Part shown: piece by piece, positions 8,034-17,281 of the stretch
How the letters are laid out: each line of letters opens with the position of its first letter
Numbering within the stretch: position 1 is the stretch's first letter
Assembly (NCBI GenBank): GCA_039029355.1
Contig: JBCCGI010000054.1
Coordinates: forward strand, 1 to 59,077
DNA length: 59,077 nucleotides
Source of the DNA: JBCCGI01 sp039029355
Lineage (GTDB): Bacteria > Planctomycetota > UBA1135 > GCA-002686595
Direction: 5' to 3'
Translations under genes and position numbers: made by a program
The notes under the pieces: generated by a model
Seen by the model: the letters and a program-made list of their open reading frames with translations, nothing else
Database searches by the model: none
Told to the model about the DNA's origin: nothing

Positions 8034-9863
8034 CTAGAAGCTGAGCGCGAGCGGGTTCGTCAGGGTGGCGGGCGCGCTCCCCGCGGGGGGCAGCACCAGC
8101 GCCTGGAGGTGGAACGTCACCCCGAGCAGCGTGGGGTCGTCCGCCACGGCGATCTGGCCGGACCAGGTGCCCTGTGCGCTCAGATCGAAGGCCGGGCCCT
8201 CAAACCAGGGCGGACCGACCTGGAGCAGCCCCTGCAGCGGCGGCAGCGCGAGCTCCAGCGTGGCCCCGGAGTAGAACGTGGCCACGTCGGACCCGGCCGG
8301 CCCGCAGGCCGCCAGCGCGAAGCTGCCGCCCAGCTCGGGCTCGTCGGTCAGGAGCAGCCCGGTCTCGAGCACCGCGTGGCGCTCCCCCGCCGCCGGGGCC
8401 ACCAGGGTCTGGACGATGCCGCTCGGCCACTCGACCGTGACGCGCTCGAGCGCCGCGGCGTTGGCCAGTCCGAGGAGCACCGTCCGCGACGAGGTGTTCG
8501 AGAAGCCATGGCCCGCCGCCTGATGCGCGTGCGCGGTCGTCCCGATCGTGGTCCGCGCCGCGATCCGGGCGCCGACGCCGTCGCGATTCGACAGCACGCC
8601 CTCGAGGTCCACGCCCACCCACGAGGCGCCCGTGCCCTGGTTCAGCCACAGCGCGTTGTCCTCGATCGAGTCCGGGATGTAGTCGGGGCCGCCGGTGTTG
8701 AGGAACACGTCCACGTCGCCGTCGTCGTCGACGTCCCCCACCGCCATCCCGTGGCTGCGGGTCAGGCCGAGCGACGCGATGCCGCTCGACGCGGAGATGT
8801 CGGTGACCGCGAAGCCGGGGCCCGCGGGCCGGATCCGCAGCATCAGGTCGACGTTCTCGAAGTAGGGGTTGCCGGTGCCGATGTAGAGCTCGTGGAAGCC
8901 GTCCAGGTCGAGGTCGGCCATCTCGTGCCCCATGTCGTCCTGCCCGGTCATGCCGCTCGCGGCCGTGACGTCGACGAAGGTGCCGTCGCCGGCGTTGCGC
9001 AGCAGCCGGCTCTCGGTCGTGGGCACGATCTGGTACTTGGGCAGGTAGACGTCGAGCCAGCCGTCGTTGTCGAGGTCCTGGAAGACGAAGCCGAAGTTGT
9101 TGTCGGGGTGGTCGACGCCGACGGCCTTGGCGACCTCCTGGAAGGTCCCGTCCCCGGCGTTGCGGTAGAGGCGGTTCGGCCCGATGCCGTTGCCGACGCC
9201 GACGTCGATCAGGCCGTCGTTGTCGAAGTCGCCGGCGCCGGTGTGGCGGAACGAGCCCTGCTCGACGATGCCGGCGGCGGTCGAGACGTCGACGAACGCC
9301 AGCTCGCCGAGGTTGCGGTACAGCCGGCACGAGTCGTAGTCGTGGTACAGCGTCTGCGAGGCGAACAGGTCCAGCCGTCCGTCGACGTTGTCGTCGAGGG
9401 CCGAGACCCCGAACGTCTGGCGCGCCTGCGCCGCGGCGCCCGCGGCGCCGCTCACGTCGGTGAGGCCGCCGCCGGTCCCGATGTCGTTGCGCAGGAGCTG
9501 GTTCGGCTCCACCTGGATGAAGCCGCCGTTGCCGAAGTAAACGTCGAGGTCGCCGTCGTTGTCGAGATCGGCCGCCACCACGCCCCACGTCTCGCGCGCG
9601 TCGGGCGCGACGCTCCACAGCGCGTTCGCCTTCTGGAAGCTGTGGTCGGGCAGCTGCCGGTAGAAGAAGTTGTTCATCCCCGCGTTGGCGGCGATCAGGT
9701 CGAGCCGGCCGTCGCCGTCGAGGTCGACCATCGCCGCGCCGCGGCCGAAGGTGGCGTCGTCGACGCCCGCCGCCTGGGCGGCGTCGACGAACTCGAGCTG
9801 GGACCAAGCGGGAACCGCAGGCGCCAGGGCGGCGAGGACGAAGAGGGATCGAAGGGGGCCCAT
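8034..9863 (-). CDS. Exported FG-GAP/VCBS protein with ASPIC/UnbV domain
   Basis: A 609-residue protein with a signal peptide (residues 1-21, LFVLAALAPAVPAWS). A series of calcium-loop repeats follows, such as DLDGDGRLDL, DLDNDGDLDVYFG, DFDNDGLIDVGVG and DVDDDGDVDVF, spaced about 60 residues apart: a seven-bladed FG-GAP propeller. Residues about 415-500 match the ASPIC/UnbV domain (SSRTVLLGLANAAALERVTVEWPSG, split here only by reading). A short beta-sandwich tail closes the protein. The ATG at 9863 is the first Met and directly precedes the signal peptide; no Shine-Dalgarno is visible. The function is probably extracellular or surface; these proteins are multiplied in planctomycetes but mostly uncharacterised. 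Confidence 0.9.
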   Translation of the reverse strand: MGPLRSLFVLAALAPAVPAWSQLEFVDAAQAAGVDDATFGRGAAMVDLDGDGRLDLIAANAGMNNFFYRQLPDHSFQKANALWSVAPDARETWGVVAADLDNDGDLDVYFGNGGFIQVEPNQLLRNDIGTGGGLTDVSGAAGAAAQARQTFGVSALDDNVDGRLDLFASQTLYHDYDSCRLYRNLGELAFVDVSTAAGIVEQGSFRHTGAGDFDNDGLIDVGVGNGIGPNRLYRNAGDGTFQEVAKAVGVDHPDNNFGFVFQDLDNDGWLDVYLPKYQIVPTTESRLLRNAGDGTFVDVTAASGMTGQDDMGHEMADLDLDGFHELYIGTGNPYFENVDLMLRIRPAGPGFAVTDISASSGIASLGLTRSHGMAVGDVDDDGDVDVFLNTGGPDYIPDSIEDNALWLNQGTGASWVGVDLEGVLSNRDGVGARIAARTTIGTTAHAHQAAGHGFSNTSSRTVLLGLANAAALERVTVEWPSGIVQTLVAPAAGERHAVLETGLLLTDEPELGGSFALAACGPAGSDVATFYSGATLELALPPLQGLLQVGPPWFEGPAFDLSAQGTWSGQIAVADDPTLLGVTFHLQALVLPPAGSAPATLTNPLALSF

Positions 9864-10054
9864 GGGGGGAGCAGCTCTCGAAGGGGGGCCGGCGGCAGGG
9901 AGGGACCTGCGCGCCGCGGGCTACGCGTAGGCCTTCGCCGCTTAGAGGGACCTGGATGCGGCGGTGTTCCCGCCGCTTCGCGCGCGGCCGCAGATGGGTG
10001 AAAATTAATGGCGCGGCCCTCCCCAGCGCGCGCGGAGGGGGCGACGATGCGCGG

Positions 10055-11836
10055 GTGAACGCGCTGCTCTACGCGCTCCTTGCGCTGCTTCCGCTGGTCG
10101 GGCGAGAGGCGCAGCTGGCGGGCGCCCGGGCGACCGACCTCGGCGGCGCCGTCCATTCGCTCGACCGCGCGGTCGCGCTGGTGTTCCTGGGTACAACCTG
10201 CCCGGTGAGCACGCGCTCGCTGCCGGCGCTGGCAGAGCTGGCGCGGCTGGGCGAGGAGCTCGGCGTGCCGCTCTTCGGAGTGCTCTCGGACCCCGCGGTC
10301 CGCGCGGACGAAGCGCGCGGCTACGGGCGCCGCCACGACCTCGCGTTCCCGCTGCTGTACGACGCGTCGGGCGACCTCGCACAGCGCCTCGCCCCCACCC
10401 ACGTACCCGAGGCCTTCGTGACGGACGCCGGCGGACGCGTCGTCTACCGCGGGCGCATCGACGATGCGATCGCCGCCGTCGGGGTCGAGCCCCGGCCCGC
10501 GCGCGCGTTCGAGCTGCGCAGCGCGCTGCGCGCCGTCGCGGCCGGGCGGCGCCCGGCGGTCGCGCGCACGACCCCGGTGGGCTGCCTCTTCGAGGCCTGG
10601 GAGCCGGGCGCGTCGGCCGGGCCCGTCACCTGGACGCGCGATGTCGCGCCGATCCTGCGCTCGGCCTGCCAGGCGTGCCACCGCACCGGCGACGTCGCTC
10701 CCTTTCCACTGGTCACCTACGAGGACGCGCAGCGGCGCGCGCGCATGATCGCGGCCGTGACCGAGGCGCGCCTGATGCCGCCCTGGCCGCCGGGCCGCTC
10801 CGGCGCGTCGCTTCCGCCCGCGCACGGCGGCTTCGCCAACCGGCGCGGCCTGAGCGAGCGCGAGCGCGAGGTGCTCGCCGCCTGGGCCGCCGCCGGCGCC
10901 CCCGAGGGCGCGCCGGACGAGCTGCTGCCCGCACCGGAGCTGCCGCCGCCGGGCTGGGAGCTGGGCGCGCCCGACCGCGTGCTGAGCGTCGCGCGCCCGA
11001 TCGCCGTGCCCGCCGCCGGCGACGACTTCGTGCGCTGCTTCGTGCTGCCGCTCGGCGCCGACGGCGTGCGCTTCGCGACGGCGCTCGAGATCCGGCCCGG
11101 AGCCCGCTCAGCGGTGCACCACGCGGCGCTCTACCTCGACCGCTCGGGCGCCGCGCGCCGGCTCGACGCCGCCGACGCCGGCGAGGGCTACGACGGCGCG
11201 GCCTTCGAGGGTCCGGGCTTCCGCCCGCGGCTGCTCGACGTCTGGCGGCCCGGGCAGCGCGGGCACGCGTTCCCCGCGGGGCACGGGCTGGCGCTGCCCG
11301 CGGGCGCCGACCTCGTGCTGCGGCTGCACTACCGCCCGAACGGGGTCGCGGCCTTCGACCGCAGTTCGGTCGGGCTCTACCTCGCGCCGCCGGGCGAGCG
11401 CCTGGCCGAGGTGGCGCGGCTGCTGGTCGGGGCGGGCCCGCTGGCCCTCGGGCCCGACGAGCCCGATTCCACGCTCCACGCCTCGATGGTGCTGCCGGCG
11501 GACGCGACCGTGGTCGACCTCCTGCCGCACATGCACGCGCTGGGCCGGGCGGTACGCATCGAGGCCACGCCGCCGGGCGGCGCGACGGTGCCGCTCCTGG
11601 CGCTCGACGCCTGGGACTTCCGCTGGCAGGAGCGCTACCGCCTGCTGCGGCCCGTAGCCCTGGCGCGCGGGACGCGGCTCGACCTCCGCTTCGAGTTCGA
11701 GCGCCCGCCGGCAGCGGTGCGCGCCGGCCGCGCGCTGCCCGCCGAGGCGGCCGACTGCCTCTTCACCGTGCTGCCCGCCCGGCCGGAGGACGCCGAGGCG
11801 CTCTGGCGCGCCTCGCTGGCCTCGTTCCACCGCTGA
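10055..11836 (+). CDS. Redoxin / heme-motif / copper type II monooxygenase-like fusion
   Basis: About 593 residues with three parts. Residues 25-165 are an AhpC/TSA-like thioredoxin fold with the single redox cysteine C49 in GTTCPVSTRSLP. Residues 195-290 hold a cytochrome-c type motif C205-x2-C208-H209 (SACQACH). Residues 320-593 match the copper type II ascorbate-dependent monooxygenase fold, with H355-H356 (AVHHAALY) and HMHALGR near 492 as copper-ligand candidates. A hydrophobic N-terminus (ALLYALLALLPLVG) suggests export. The GTG at 10055 starts that segment; an upstream ATG at 9956 would add a basic tail. This domain chain recurs in planctomycete and other environmental genomes; its substrate is unknown. 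Confidence 0.85.
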   Translation: MNALLYALLALLPLVGREAQLAGARATDLGGAVHSLDRAVALVFLGTTCPVSTRSLPALAELARLGEELGVPLFGVLSDPAVRADEARGYGRRHDLAFPLLYDASGDLAQRLAPTHVPEAFVTDAGGRVVYRGRIDDAIAAVGVEPRPARAFELRSALRAVAAGRRPAVARTTPVGCLFEAWEPGASAGPVTWTRDVAPILRSACQACHRTGDVAPFPLVTYEDAQRRARMIAAVTEARLMPPWPPGRSGASLPPAHGGFANRRGLSEREREVLAAWAAAGAPEGAPDELLPAPELPPPGWELGAPDRVLSVARPIAVPAAGDDFVRCFVLPLGADGVRFATALEIRPGARSAVHHAALYLDRSGAARRLDAADAGEGYDGAAFEGPGFRPRLLDVWRPGQRGHAFPAGHGLALPAGADLVLRLHYRPNGVAAFDRSSVGLYLAPPGERLAEVARLLVGAGPLALGPDEPDSTLHASMVLPADATVVDLLPHMHALGRAVRIEATPPGGATVPLLALDAWDFRWQERYRLLRPVALARGTRLDLRFEFERPPAAVRAGRALPAEAADCLFTVLPARPEDAEALWRASLASFHR

Positions 11837-11880
11837 CGGACGCCCTTGCCTTCGCGCGGGAACGCGGCAATCCTCTGCCC

Positions 11881-13317
11881 ATGATCGACGGCTGGGAGGC
11901 GGCGCTCCTGTTCCTGGTAGGCGCGGCCGTGCAGGTCGTGCTGGCGGGCATGGTGCTGCTGCGTCCGCCCCACCGACAGTCGTCGGCGCTGGCGTGGATC
12001 CTGGTGATCCTGGTGCTGCCGATGGTCGGCGCGCTCGCCTTCCTCCTGTTCGGCGACGTGCGCCTGGGGACCAAGCGCCGCCGGCGCCACCGGCGGATCG
12101 CCGACGTCGTGCGCCGGAGCGTGGCGCAGCACTGGGCGAAGACGCGCCCGGCGGAGATCCCCGAGCGCCTGCGGCCGGTCGCGGGCCTCGCGGGCCAGGT
12201 GGCCGACACCGATCCCCACGGCGGCAACCACGTGGAGCTGATCGCCGACACCGAGCGGCTGATCGAGGCCCTGGTGGAGGACATCGGGGCGGCGCGCGAG
12301 CACTGCCACCTGCTCTACTACATCTTCCTCGACGACGAGAGCGGCGAGCGGGTCGGCCGGGCGCTGCTCGCGGCCGCCGCGCGCCGGGTCACCTGCCGCC
12401 TGCTCGTCGACGCGGTGGGCTCCTCGCGCTTCCTCGATTCCAAGCTGCGCGCGGACCTGGAGCGCGGCGGGGTCGTCGTGCGCGAGGCCCTCCCGACCCG
12501 GATCCGCTTCAACGGCTCCCGCGTCGACCTCCGCAACCACCGCAAGATCGCCGTCTTCGACGGGCGGATCGGCTACACGGGCTCGCACAACATCGCCGCG
12601 GCGTCCTTCGCCCACAAGCCCCGCTTCGCCCCCTGGGTCGACGCCACGGTGCGGGTCGACGGCCCGACGGTACGCGACCTCCAGGAGCTCTTCGTCGAGG
12701 ACTGGTACATGGACACCGACGACTCGTTGGAGGACCTGCTCGCCATCCATCCGACCGAGCACCAGACCGGGATCGCGCTCCAGGTGCTGGGCACGGGGCC
12801 CAGCTCCCACAACGACGCCCTGATCCAGCTGATCCAGGCCGGCTGCCACCTGGCGCGCGAGGAGCTGATCCTGACCACGCCCTACTTCGTGCCGGACGAG
12901 GGCACGGTCGACGCCCTGGCGACGGCGGCCCTGCGCGGGGTGCGGACGAGCCTGGTGGTGCCGCACCGCAACGACTCGCTGCTGGTGGGCGCCGCCAGCC
13001 GCAGCTACTACGAGCCGCTCCTGGAGGCCGGCGTGCAGATCTTCGAGTACACCGAGGGCCTCCTGCACGCCAAGACGATCACGGTGGACCGCAGCGCGGG
13101 GCTGGTGACGACCGCGAACCTCGACCGGCGTAGCTTCGAGATCAACTTCGAGGTCTCGCTGATGATCTACGACACCGACTTCGCAAGCCAGGTGCGCTTC
13201 CTCCAGCGCAGCTACATCGAGGACTCGATCGCGGTCGATCCGGCCGCGTGGGAGCGCCGCGGATGGGTGCGCCGCATCGCGCAGAACGCGGCCGGGATGC
13301 TGTCGCCGATTTTGTAA
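11881..13317 (+). CDS. cls: Cardiolipin synthase (phospholipase D family)
   Basis: A 478-residue membrane enzyme that joins phosphatidylglycerol units to make cardiolipin. Two N-terminal membrane helices (about 7-27 and 36-57) are followed by two phospholipase-D HKD motifs. The first is H220-x-K222-x4-D227 (HRKIAVFD) and the second is H396-x-K398-x4-D403 (HAKTITVD), each followed by the usual G/N-rich turn. Length and order are standard for bacterial ClsA-type synthases. The ATG at 11881 is preceded by AATCCT six bases upstream, a weak fit to the leaderless pattern, and no Shine-Dalgarno is seen. The dynamin-like GTPase downstream has its own promoter but could share a membrane role. Confidence 0.93.
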   Translation: MIDGWEAALLFLVGAAVQVVLAGMVLLRPPHRQSSALAWILVILVLPMVGALAFLLFGDVRLGTKRRRRHRRIADVVRRSVAQHWAKTRPAEIPERLRPVAGLAGQVADTDPHGGNHVELIADTERLIEALVEDIGAAREHCHLLYYIFLDDESGERVGRALLAAAARRVTCRLLVDAVGSSRFLDSKLRADLERGGVVVREALPTRIRFNGSRVDLRNHRKIAVFDGRIGYTGSHNIAAASFAHKPRFAPWVDATVRVDGPTVRDLQELFVEDWYMDTDDSLEDLLAIHPTEHQTGIALQVLGTGPSSHNDALIQLIQAGCHLAREELILTTPYFVPDEGTVDALATAALRGVRTSLVVPHRNDSLLVGAASRSYYEPLLEAGVQIFEYTEGLLHAKTITVDRSAGLVTTANLDRRSFEINFEVSLMIYDTDFASQVRFLQRSYIEDSIAVDPAAWERRGWVRRIAQNAAGMLSPIL

Positions 13318-13536
13318 GACCGGCCTCGCAACCCTGTCGGTCTCTGCAACTTTTGCCCGGCCGCCGACCGGGCCCGTGCCGAGCGGCGGAGATCTGTCGG
13401 AATTGACGGTCCGCGGCACATCTTCGCTTGCGGGTGCGCGGGGCCGATCGGTACGTTCCTATCGCGATCCGCCTGCCGCCGCCTCCGGAGGCAGCTCGCG
13501 CCCCGCCCGCCGAGCCCCACGAACGAGATCTCCGCG
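13318..13536. other. Intergenic region with weak hairpin and promoter
   Basis: GCCCGG (13355-13360) pairs with CCGGGC (13368-13373) as a short possible terminator for the cardiolipin synthase gene. The promoter elements are listed separately. Nothing else is seen. Confidence 0.4.
13428..13457 (+). promoter_or_regulatory. Possible promoter of the dynamin-like gene
   Basis: TTGCGG (13428-13433) and TACGTT (13452-13457) are separated by 18 bases, a reasonable -35/-10 pair. It leaves a leader of about 73 bases before the ATG at 13537. Confidence 0.4.
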
Positions 13537-15735
13537 ATGCACAACGCTCTGACCGACTTCTCCGAGGACTTCTCCAAGGCCACTCGCCCGGTGCTCGACC
13601 CCTGCGATCAGGCAATCGCGGACATCGAAGCGACCGGCGACGCGGGCCTGGAGGGCGCGGTCCTGCCGCTCCTGCGGCGGACGCGGGAGGACGTCCGGGC
13701 GCTCCTCAAGAAGGTCGAGGGCCAGGACGCCTACGTGCTGATCTTCGGGCCCCTGAAGAGCGGCAAGTCGACCCTGATGAACTCCCTGGCGGGCGAGTAC
13801 GTCAGCGAGGTCACCAGCCTCCCTGCCTACCCCTGCCTGGTGTTCGTCCAGGACGCGGAGCGGGCCTCCTACCGCATCAAGCGCTACGACGGCTCCACCC
13901 AGGACGTCGAGGACCCGCACGCCCTCTCGGCCATCTTCGGGGCCGCGCACGGCGAGCTGGCCCAGGCGCTGCGCTCGGCCGAGCGGGAGGGCCGCGACTT
14001 CACCCCCGAGGACGACTTCCCGCGCGCGATCCAGTCGGTCCACGTCGAGCTGCCGGCCGGCGACCTGGACGACGCCCACACCGTGCTGGTCGACACCCCG
14101 GGGCTCTACTCGCGGATGAAGTTCGGCTATGCATCGATGACGCGCGATTTCCGCCACGCGGCGGCGGTGGCGGTGTTCGTCGTGAAGGCCGACAGCATCT
14201 TCCTGGAGCAGGTCTTCGAGGAGTTCACCGAGCTCCTGACCTTCTTCAGCCGCGTCTTCCTGGTGCTGAACGTCGACTCCAGCAAGCGCGACGTCGGCCC
14301 CGACGGCGAGTTCACGCCCAGCCTCGAGCAGACCAACCCCGAGCGCCTGGTGCGCGCCTTCGAGGACTACTCGATGAACGCGCCGATGAAGCAGGCCAAG
14401 GAGGAGGGACGGCTCAAGATCTACCCCATCGACCTGCTGCAGACCGCGGCTGCGCGGCTGCGCGGCAGCGCGCCCCAGGACCTCGGCGGCGCCGCCGGCA
14501 CGGCCAGCTTCAAGCAGTTCCACGCCGACCTGGGCGACTTCCTCAGCAGCTCGGACTACGTGCACGCCTTCGTCAACGACAGCCTCAGCCGCGCCGACGT
14601 GCTGCTCGACCGCTTCGGCAGCGTGCGCGTGCTGCCCGCGGTCGTGCGCTGCGGCAAGCGTCTAGAGGAGCGGCGGCTCGACCTCGCGCGCGAGACGGCC
14701 CGGCTCGACGCCTGCCAGCAGCTGGCCGCGCGCCGCTGGGAGGACGACCTCGAAGGCGTCTCGACGCACCTCGAGGCCCCCTACCGCTCGCAGGTGAAGC
14801 GCGTGCTCGAGGCGCACCGCGCCGGGATCCGGCACGAGGTCGAGGACTGGTACCTGTCCGACGACAGCTTCGAGGACCTCTCCGCGGGCCGCCTGCAGCC
14901 GCGCTTCGAGAAGACCTCGGCGGCGCTCCAGACCTACGCGCTCAAGAGCCTCTCGGCCGGCCTCGAGGAGGACCGCAGCCGGCTCGTGCCGATGGACGTC
15001 GAGACCCAGCTGCACCACCTGGGCATCGACCTGCTCACCCTGGCGCGCCAGGCGCTGCGCCTGGTCGAGGAGGAGCAGCCGCCGGCCGACGGGCTGCCGG
15101 TAGCGCTCCGCCCCACCGACGTGAACATCAAGCGCTCGTTCCTCGACGTGATCCTGTTCCGCTCGTCGACGCGGGTGCGGCGCAAGCTCTTCGGCGACGA
15201 CACGCGCCCGACGCGCCCGGTGCCGGCGCGCCAGAAGGCCAAGCGCCTGGGCGAGACCGCCAAGGAGCTGATCCGCGAGGCCGTCGACGACGTGACGCGC
15301 GGATTCGTGGACCAGCGCGCCGCGGCGATCCGCGACAACGTCCACGGCGGCTACGTCGCGGCGCTCTCCAAGCTGCTGCGCGACTCGCTGGAGTCGCTGG
15401 CGGCCGAGCTGAGCCCGCGCGTGGAGGCCTGCCGCGGCGAGGTCGACGAGTACCAGGGCCTGCTGGAGGGGCTCGACCAACTGGTCAGCTCCGCCGGCGA
15501 GACGCGGCGCCAGCTGCGCGACCTGCGCGAGCGCAGCACCGGCGTCCCGGCCCCCGCCATCGACTCCGAGTCGCTCGAGCTGGAGGACTCCGCCGACGAT
15601 GAGCTCACGCCCTTCCGCAACCCCGGGGCCGACGAGCCGCTGGCGCTGGAGGAGGACGTGGTGGCGATCCTCGACGACGACGTCGACGAGACGGACTCCG
15701 AAGACCCGGTGCTCGAGGACCGGGTCTCCGAGTAG
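13537..15735 (+). CDS. Dynamin-like GTPase
   Basis: A 732-residue large GTPase. The P-loop is G71-PLKSGKS-T79 and the G3 motif is D186-TPG-189. The expected G4 (T/NKxD) is replaced by NVDSSK at 245-250 after LVL, a variation seen in bacterial dynamin-like proteins. Residues 330-650 are helical and charged, as in dynamin stalk or neck bundles. The C-terminus (about 655-732) is strongly acidic and repeats Asp/Glu, probably disordered. There is no obvious membrane helix, so membrane contact would be peripheral. Bacterial dynamins remodel or repair membranes; a link to the neighbouring cardiolipin synthase is inference. The final codons lie in a 9-bp hairpin (15702-15727). Confidence 0.87.
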   Translation: MHNALTDFSEDFSKATRPVLDPCDQAIADIEATGDAGLEGAVLPLLRRTREDVRALLKKVEGQDAYVLIFGPLKSGKSTLMNSLAGEYVSEVTSLPAYPCLVFVQDAERASYRIKRYDGSTQDVEDPHALSAIFGAAHGELAQALRSAEREGRDFTPEDDFPRAIQSVHVELPAGDLDDAHTVLVDTPGLYSRMKFGYASMTRDFRHAAAVAVFVVKADSIFLEQVFEEFTELLTFFSRVFLVLNVDSSKRDVGPDGEFTPSLEQTNPERLVRAFEDYSMNAPMKQAKEEGRLKIYPIDLLQTAAARLRGSAPQDLGGAAGTASFKQFHADLGDFLSSSDYVHAFVNDSLSRADVLLDRFGSVRVLPAVVRCGKRLEERRLDLARETARLDACQQLAARRWEDDLEGVSTHLEAPYRSQVKRVLEAHRAGIRHEVEDWYLSDDSFEDLSAGRLQPRFEKTSAALQTYALKSLSAGLEEDRSRLVPMDVETQLHHLGIDLLTLARQALRLVEEEQPPADGLPVALRPTDVNIKRSFLDVILFRSSTRVRRKLFGDDTRPTRPVPARQKAKRLGETAKELIREAVDDVTRGFVDQRAAAIRDNVHGGYVAALSKLLRDSLESLAAELSPRVEACRGEVDEYQGLLEGLDQLVSSAGETRRQLRDLRERSTGVPAPAIDSESLELEDSADDELTPFRNPGADEPLALEEDVVAILDDDVDETDSEDPVLEDRVSE
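15702..15727. terminator. Hairpin inside the last codons of the dynamin gene
   Basis: AGACCCGGT (15702-15710) pairs perfectly with ACCGGGTCT (15719-15727) around an eight-base loop. The converging genes are only 12 bases apart, so this coding hairpin may act as their shared terminator. Confidence 0.4.
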
Positions 15736-15747
15736 CCGGTCGGGGTC

Positions 15748-17025
15748 CTAGAGGGCCCCGCCCAGCACCAGCAGCGTCGACGGCCCGCCGTCGTGGAAGC
15801 CGGTCCCGCTCAGGAAGAGCGCCTGGCCCACGAAGCGGAAGTAGTCGAGTCCCGGCAGGCTGGGGATCGGCAGCGGCACGTTGAGCGTGCCGCCCGGGGG
15901 CACCGTACCGAGCGCCAGCACGCCGACCGGCAGGCTCATGTGCAGCGCGATGTTGAAGGGCGCCAGGAAGAGCCCCGGCACCGCGCCCTCGGACACGTGC
16001 AGCAGCACCTCGTCGCCCGGGTCGCCGGTGAGGCTGAGGGTCAGCACGGTCCCGTCCTGCGCCGGCGAGACCGACGAGAACGAGCGCGCGGACCCGGGCA
16101 GGTCGATGACCTGGCTGAGCGCATCGACCTGCTGGTCGGGCGCGTCGACGCCGTCGGCCAGGCCGCACCCGCCGTTGCCGCCGCTCCCGCCGTTGATCGT
16201 GCAGTCGATCAGGCGCGCGGTCGAACCCGGCCCCGCCGGCAGGGCGAGGAGCTCCAGCCCCGCCTGGCCGTCCTCGCCGGCATAGCAGAGGCCCGACGGG
16301 TCACCGCCCCCGCTGCCGCCGGTGAAGGTGCAGCCCGAGGCGAGCAGGGTCGAGTCGCGCAGCACCACGCCTGCGCCCGACGTCCCGGGCGGGATCGTGA
16401 TCGCGAAATCGACCGCCGCGCTGATCCCGCTGCTCCCCCGCACGACCGTGTCGTAGAGGAAGACGTTGGAGTCGGTCGCGATGAGCCCGCGGTACGGGAC
16501 GTGGCTGAAGAAGGTGAAGAGCGAGTACGAGGCGAAGGTCGCGGGCGCGATCAGGCTGCAGCGGACCAGGGTCACCGAGGCGCAGTCGCTGATCTCCACC
16601 GGCTCGCCGGAGCCACCGATCGAGCCGGGGTAGGAGATGTCCTCCAGGAGCACCGGTCCGTCGCAGGCGTCGATCACCGTCGTCTCCTGCTCCGCGACTC
16701 CCAGCGCGGAGGTCTCGAAGCCGCGCAGGTGGACGGCCTGGTCCGCGGCGATGTTGCGGATCACGATGATCGGAGCGGCGAACAGGAAGACCGAGAGCAC
16801 CGCTCCCGGTTCTCCCTGGATGGTCAGGCCCTTCCCGTCGACGACGAGCGTGCCATAGTTGCCGGTCCGGACGAGGATCGTGTCGCCGTCGGCGGCGGCG
16901 TCGATGGCGTCCTGAACGGAGACGAAGTCCGCCGGGCCGTTGTCGTCCACGGTCCAGATGACCTGGGCCGACGCGGCGGCGGGAACGAGGGAGAGGGCGA
17001 GGGCGGCAGGCGCGAGTCGAAGCAT
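15748..17025 (-). CDS. Exported right-handed beta-helix protein
   Basis: A 425-residue protein with a clear signal peptide (LRLAPAALALSLVPAAASAQ). It then has the start of a pectin-lyase-like beta-helix: FVSVQDAIDAAADGDTILVR is the usual first rung of such folds, with short repeated rungs to about residue 270. The last 100 residues form a separate beta-sandwich (LSLTGDPGDEVLLHV), similar in style to the C-terminal tails of this genome's other exported proteins and possibly a sorting or anchoring domain. The ATG at 17025 has AGGAG about 10 bases upstream. A GCTAGGCT -10 box lies at 17070-17077. No catalytic residues could be assigned, so no enzyme activity is proposed. Confidence 0.85.
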   Translation of the reverse strand: MLRLAPAALALSLVPAAASAQVIWTVDDNGPADFVSVQDAIDAAADGDTILVRTGNYGTLVVDGKGLTIQGEPGAVLSVFLFAAPIIVIRNIAADQAVHLRGFETSALGVAEQETTVIDACDGPVLLEDISYPGSIGGSGEPVEISDCASVTLVRCSLIAPATFASYSLFTFFSHVPYRGLIATDSNVFLYDTVVRGSSGISAAVDFAITIPPGTSGAGVVLRDSTLLASGCTFTGGSGGGDPSGLCYAGEDGQAGLELLALPAGPGSTARLIDCTINGGSGGNGGCGLADGVDAPDQQVDALSQVIDLPGSARSFSSVSPAQDGTVLTLSLTGDPGDEVLLHVSEGAVPGLFLAPFNIALHMSLPVGVLALGTVPPGGTLNVPLPIPSLPGLDYFRFVGQALFLSGTGFHDGGPSTLLVLGGAL

Positions 17026-17069
17026 CGGGAAGAGTCTCCTACGAAGTCTCGGAGCCAGGGGCTCCCCCG

Positions 17070-17077
17070 AGCCTAGC
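17070..17077 (-). promoter_or_regulatory. GCTAGGCT -10 element of the beta-helix gene
   Basis: Read on the minus strand, GCTAGGCT fits the GCTAnnnT pattern and would give a leader of about 38 bases with a Shine-Dalgarno. Confidence 0.4.
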
Positions 17078-17205
17078 ACCTCGGTGCCAATCCCGCCGGC
17101 GGACGCACGCCCGCCGGAAGCCCTCCCAGGCTCGCGTCGCCACCGGGGATCCGGTCGGCCCAAGCCGTTGGTTTTTCGCCTCTCCCAAGCCCCGCCGCGG
17201 CCGGG

Positions 17206-17239
17206 GCGCGGTCCGGCGCCTTTCGGCGCCGGACCGCGC
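17206..17239. terminator. 15-bp perfect terminator hairpin after the AIM24 operon
   Basis: GCGCGGTCCGGCGCC (17206-17220) and GGCGCCGGACCGCGC (17225-17239) pair perfectly around a TTTC loop. It lies 43 bases beyond the last AIM24 stop (17282, minus strand) and is the strongest hairpin in the window. No T-run follows. Confidence 0.75.
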
Positions 17240-17281
17240 GGGACGCGGCTCCGGGCCGGCCGCGGGTCCTAGGCCTTCCGC

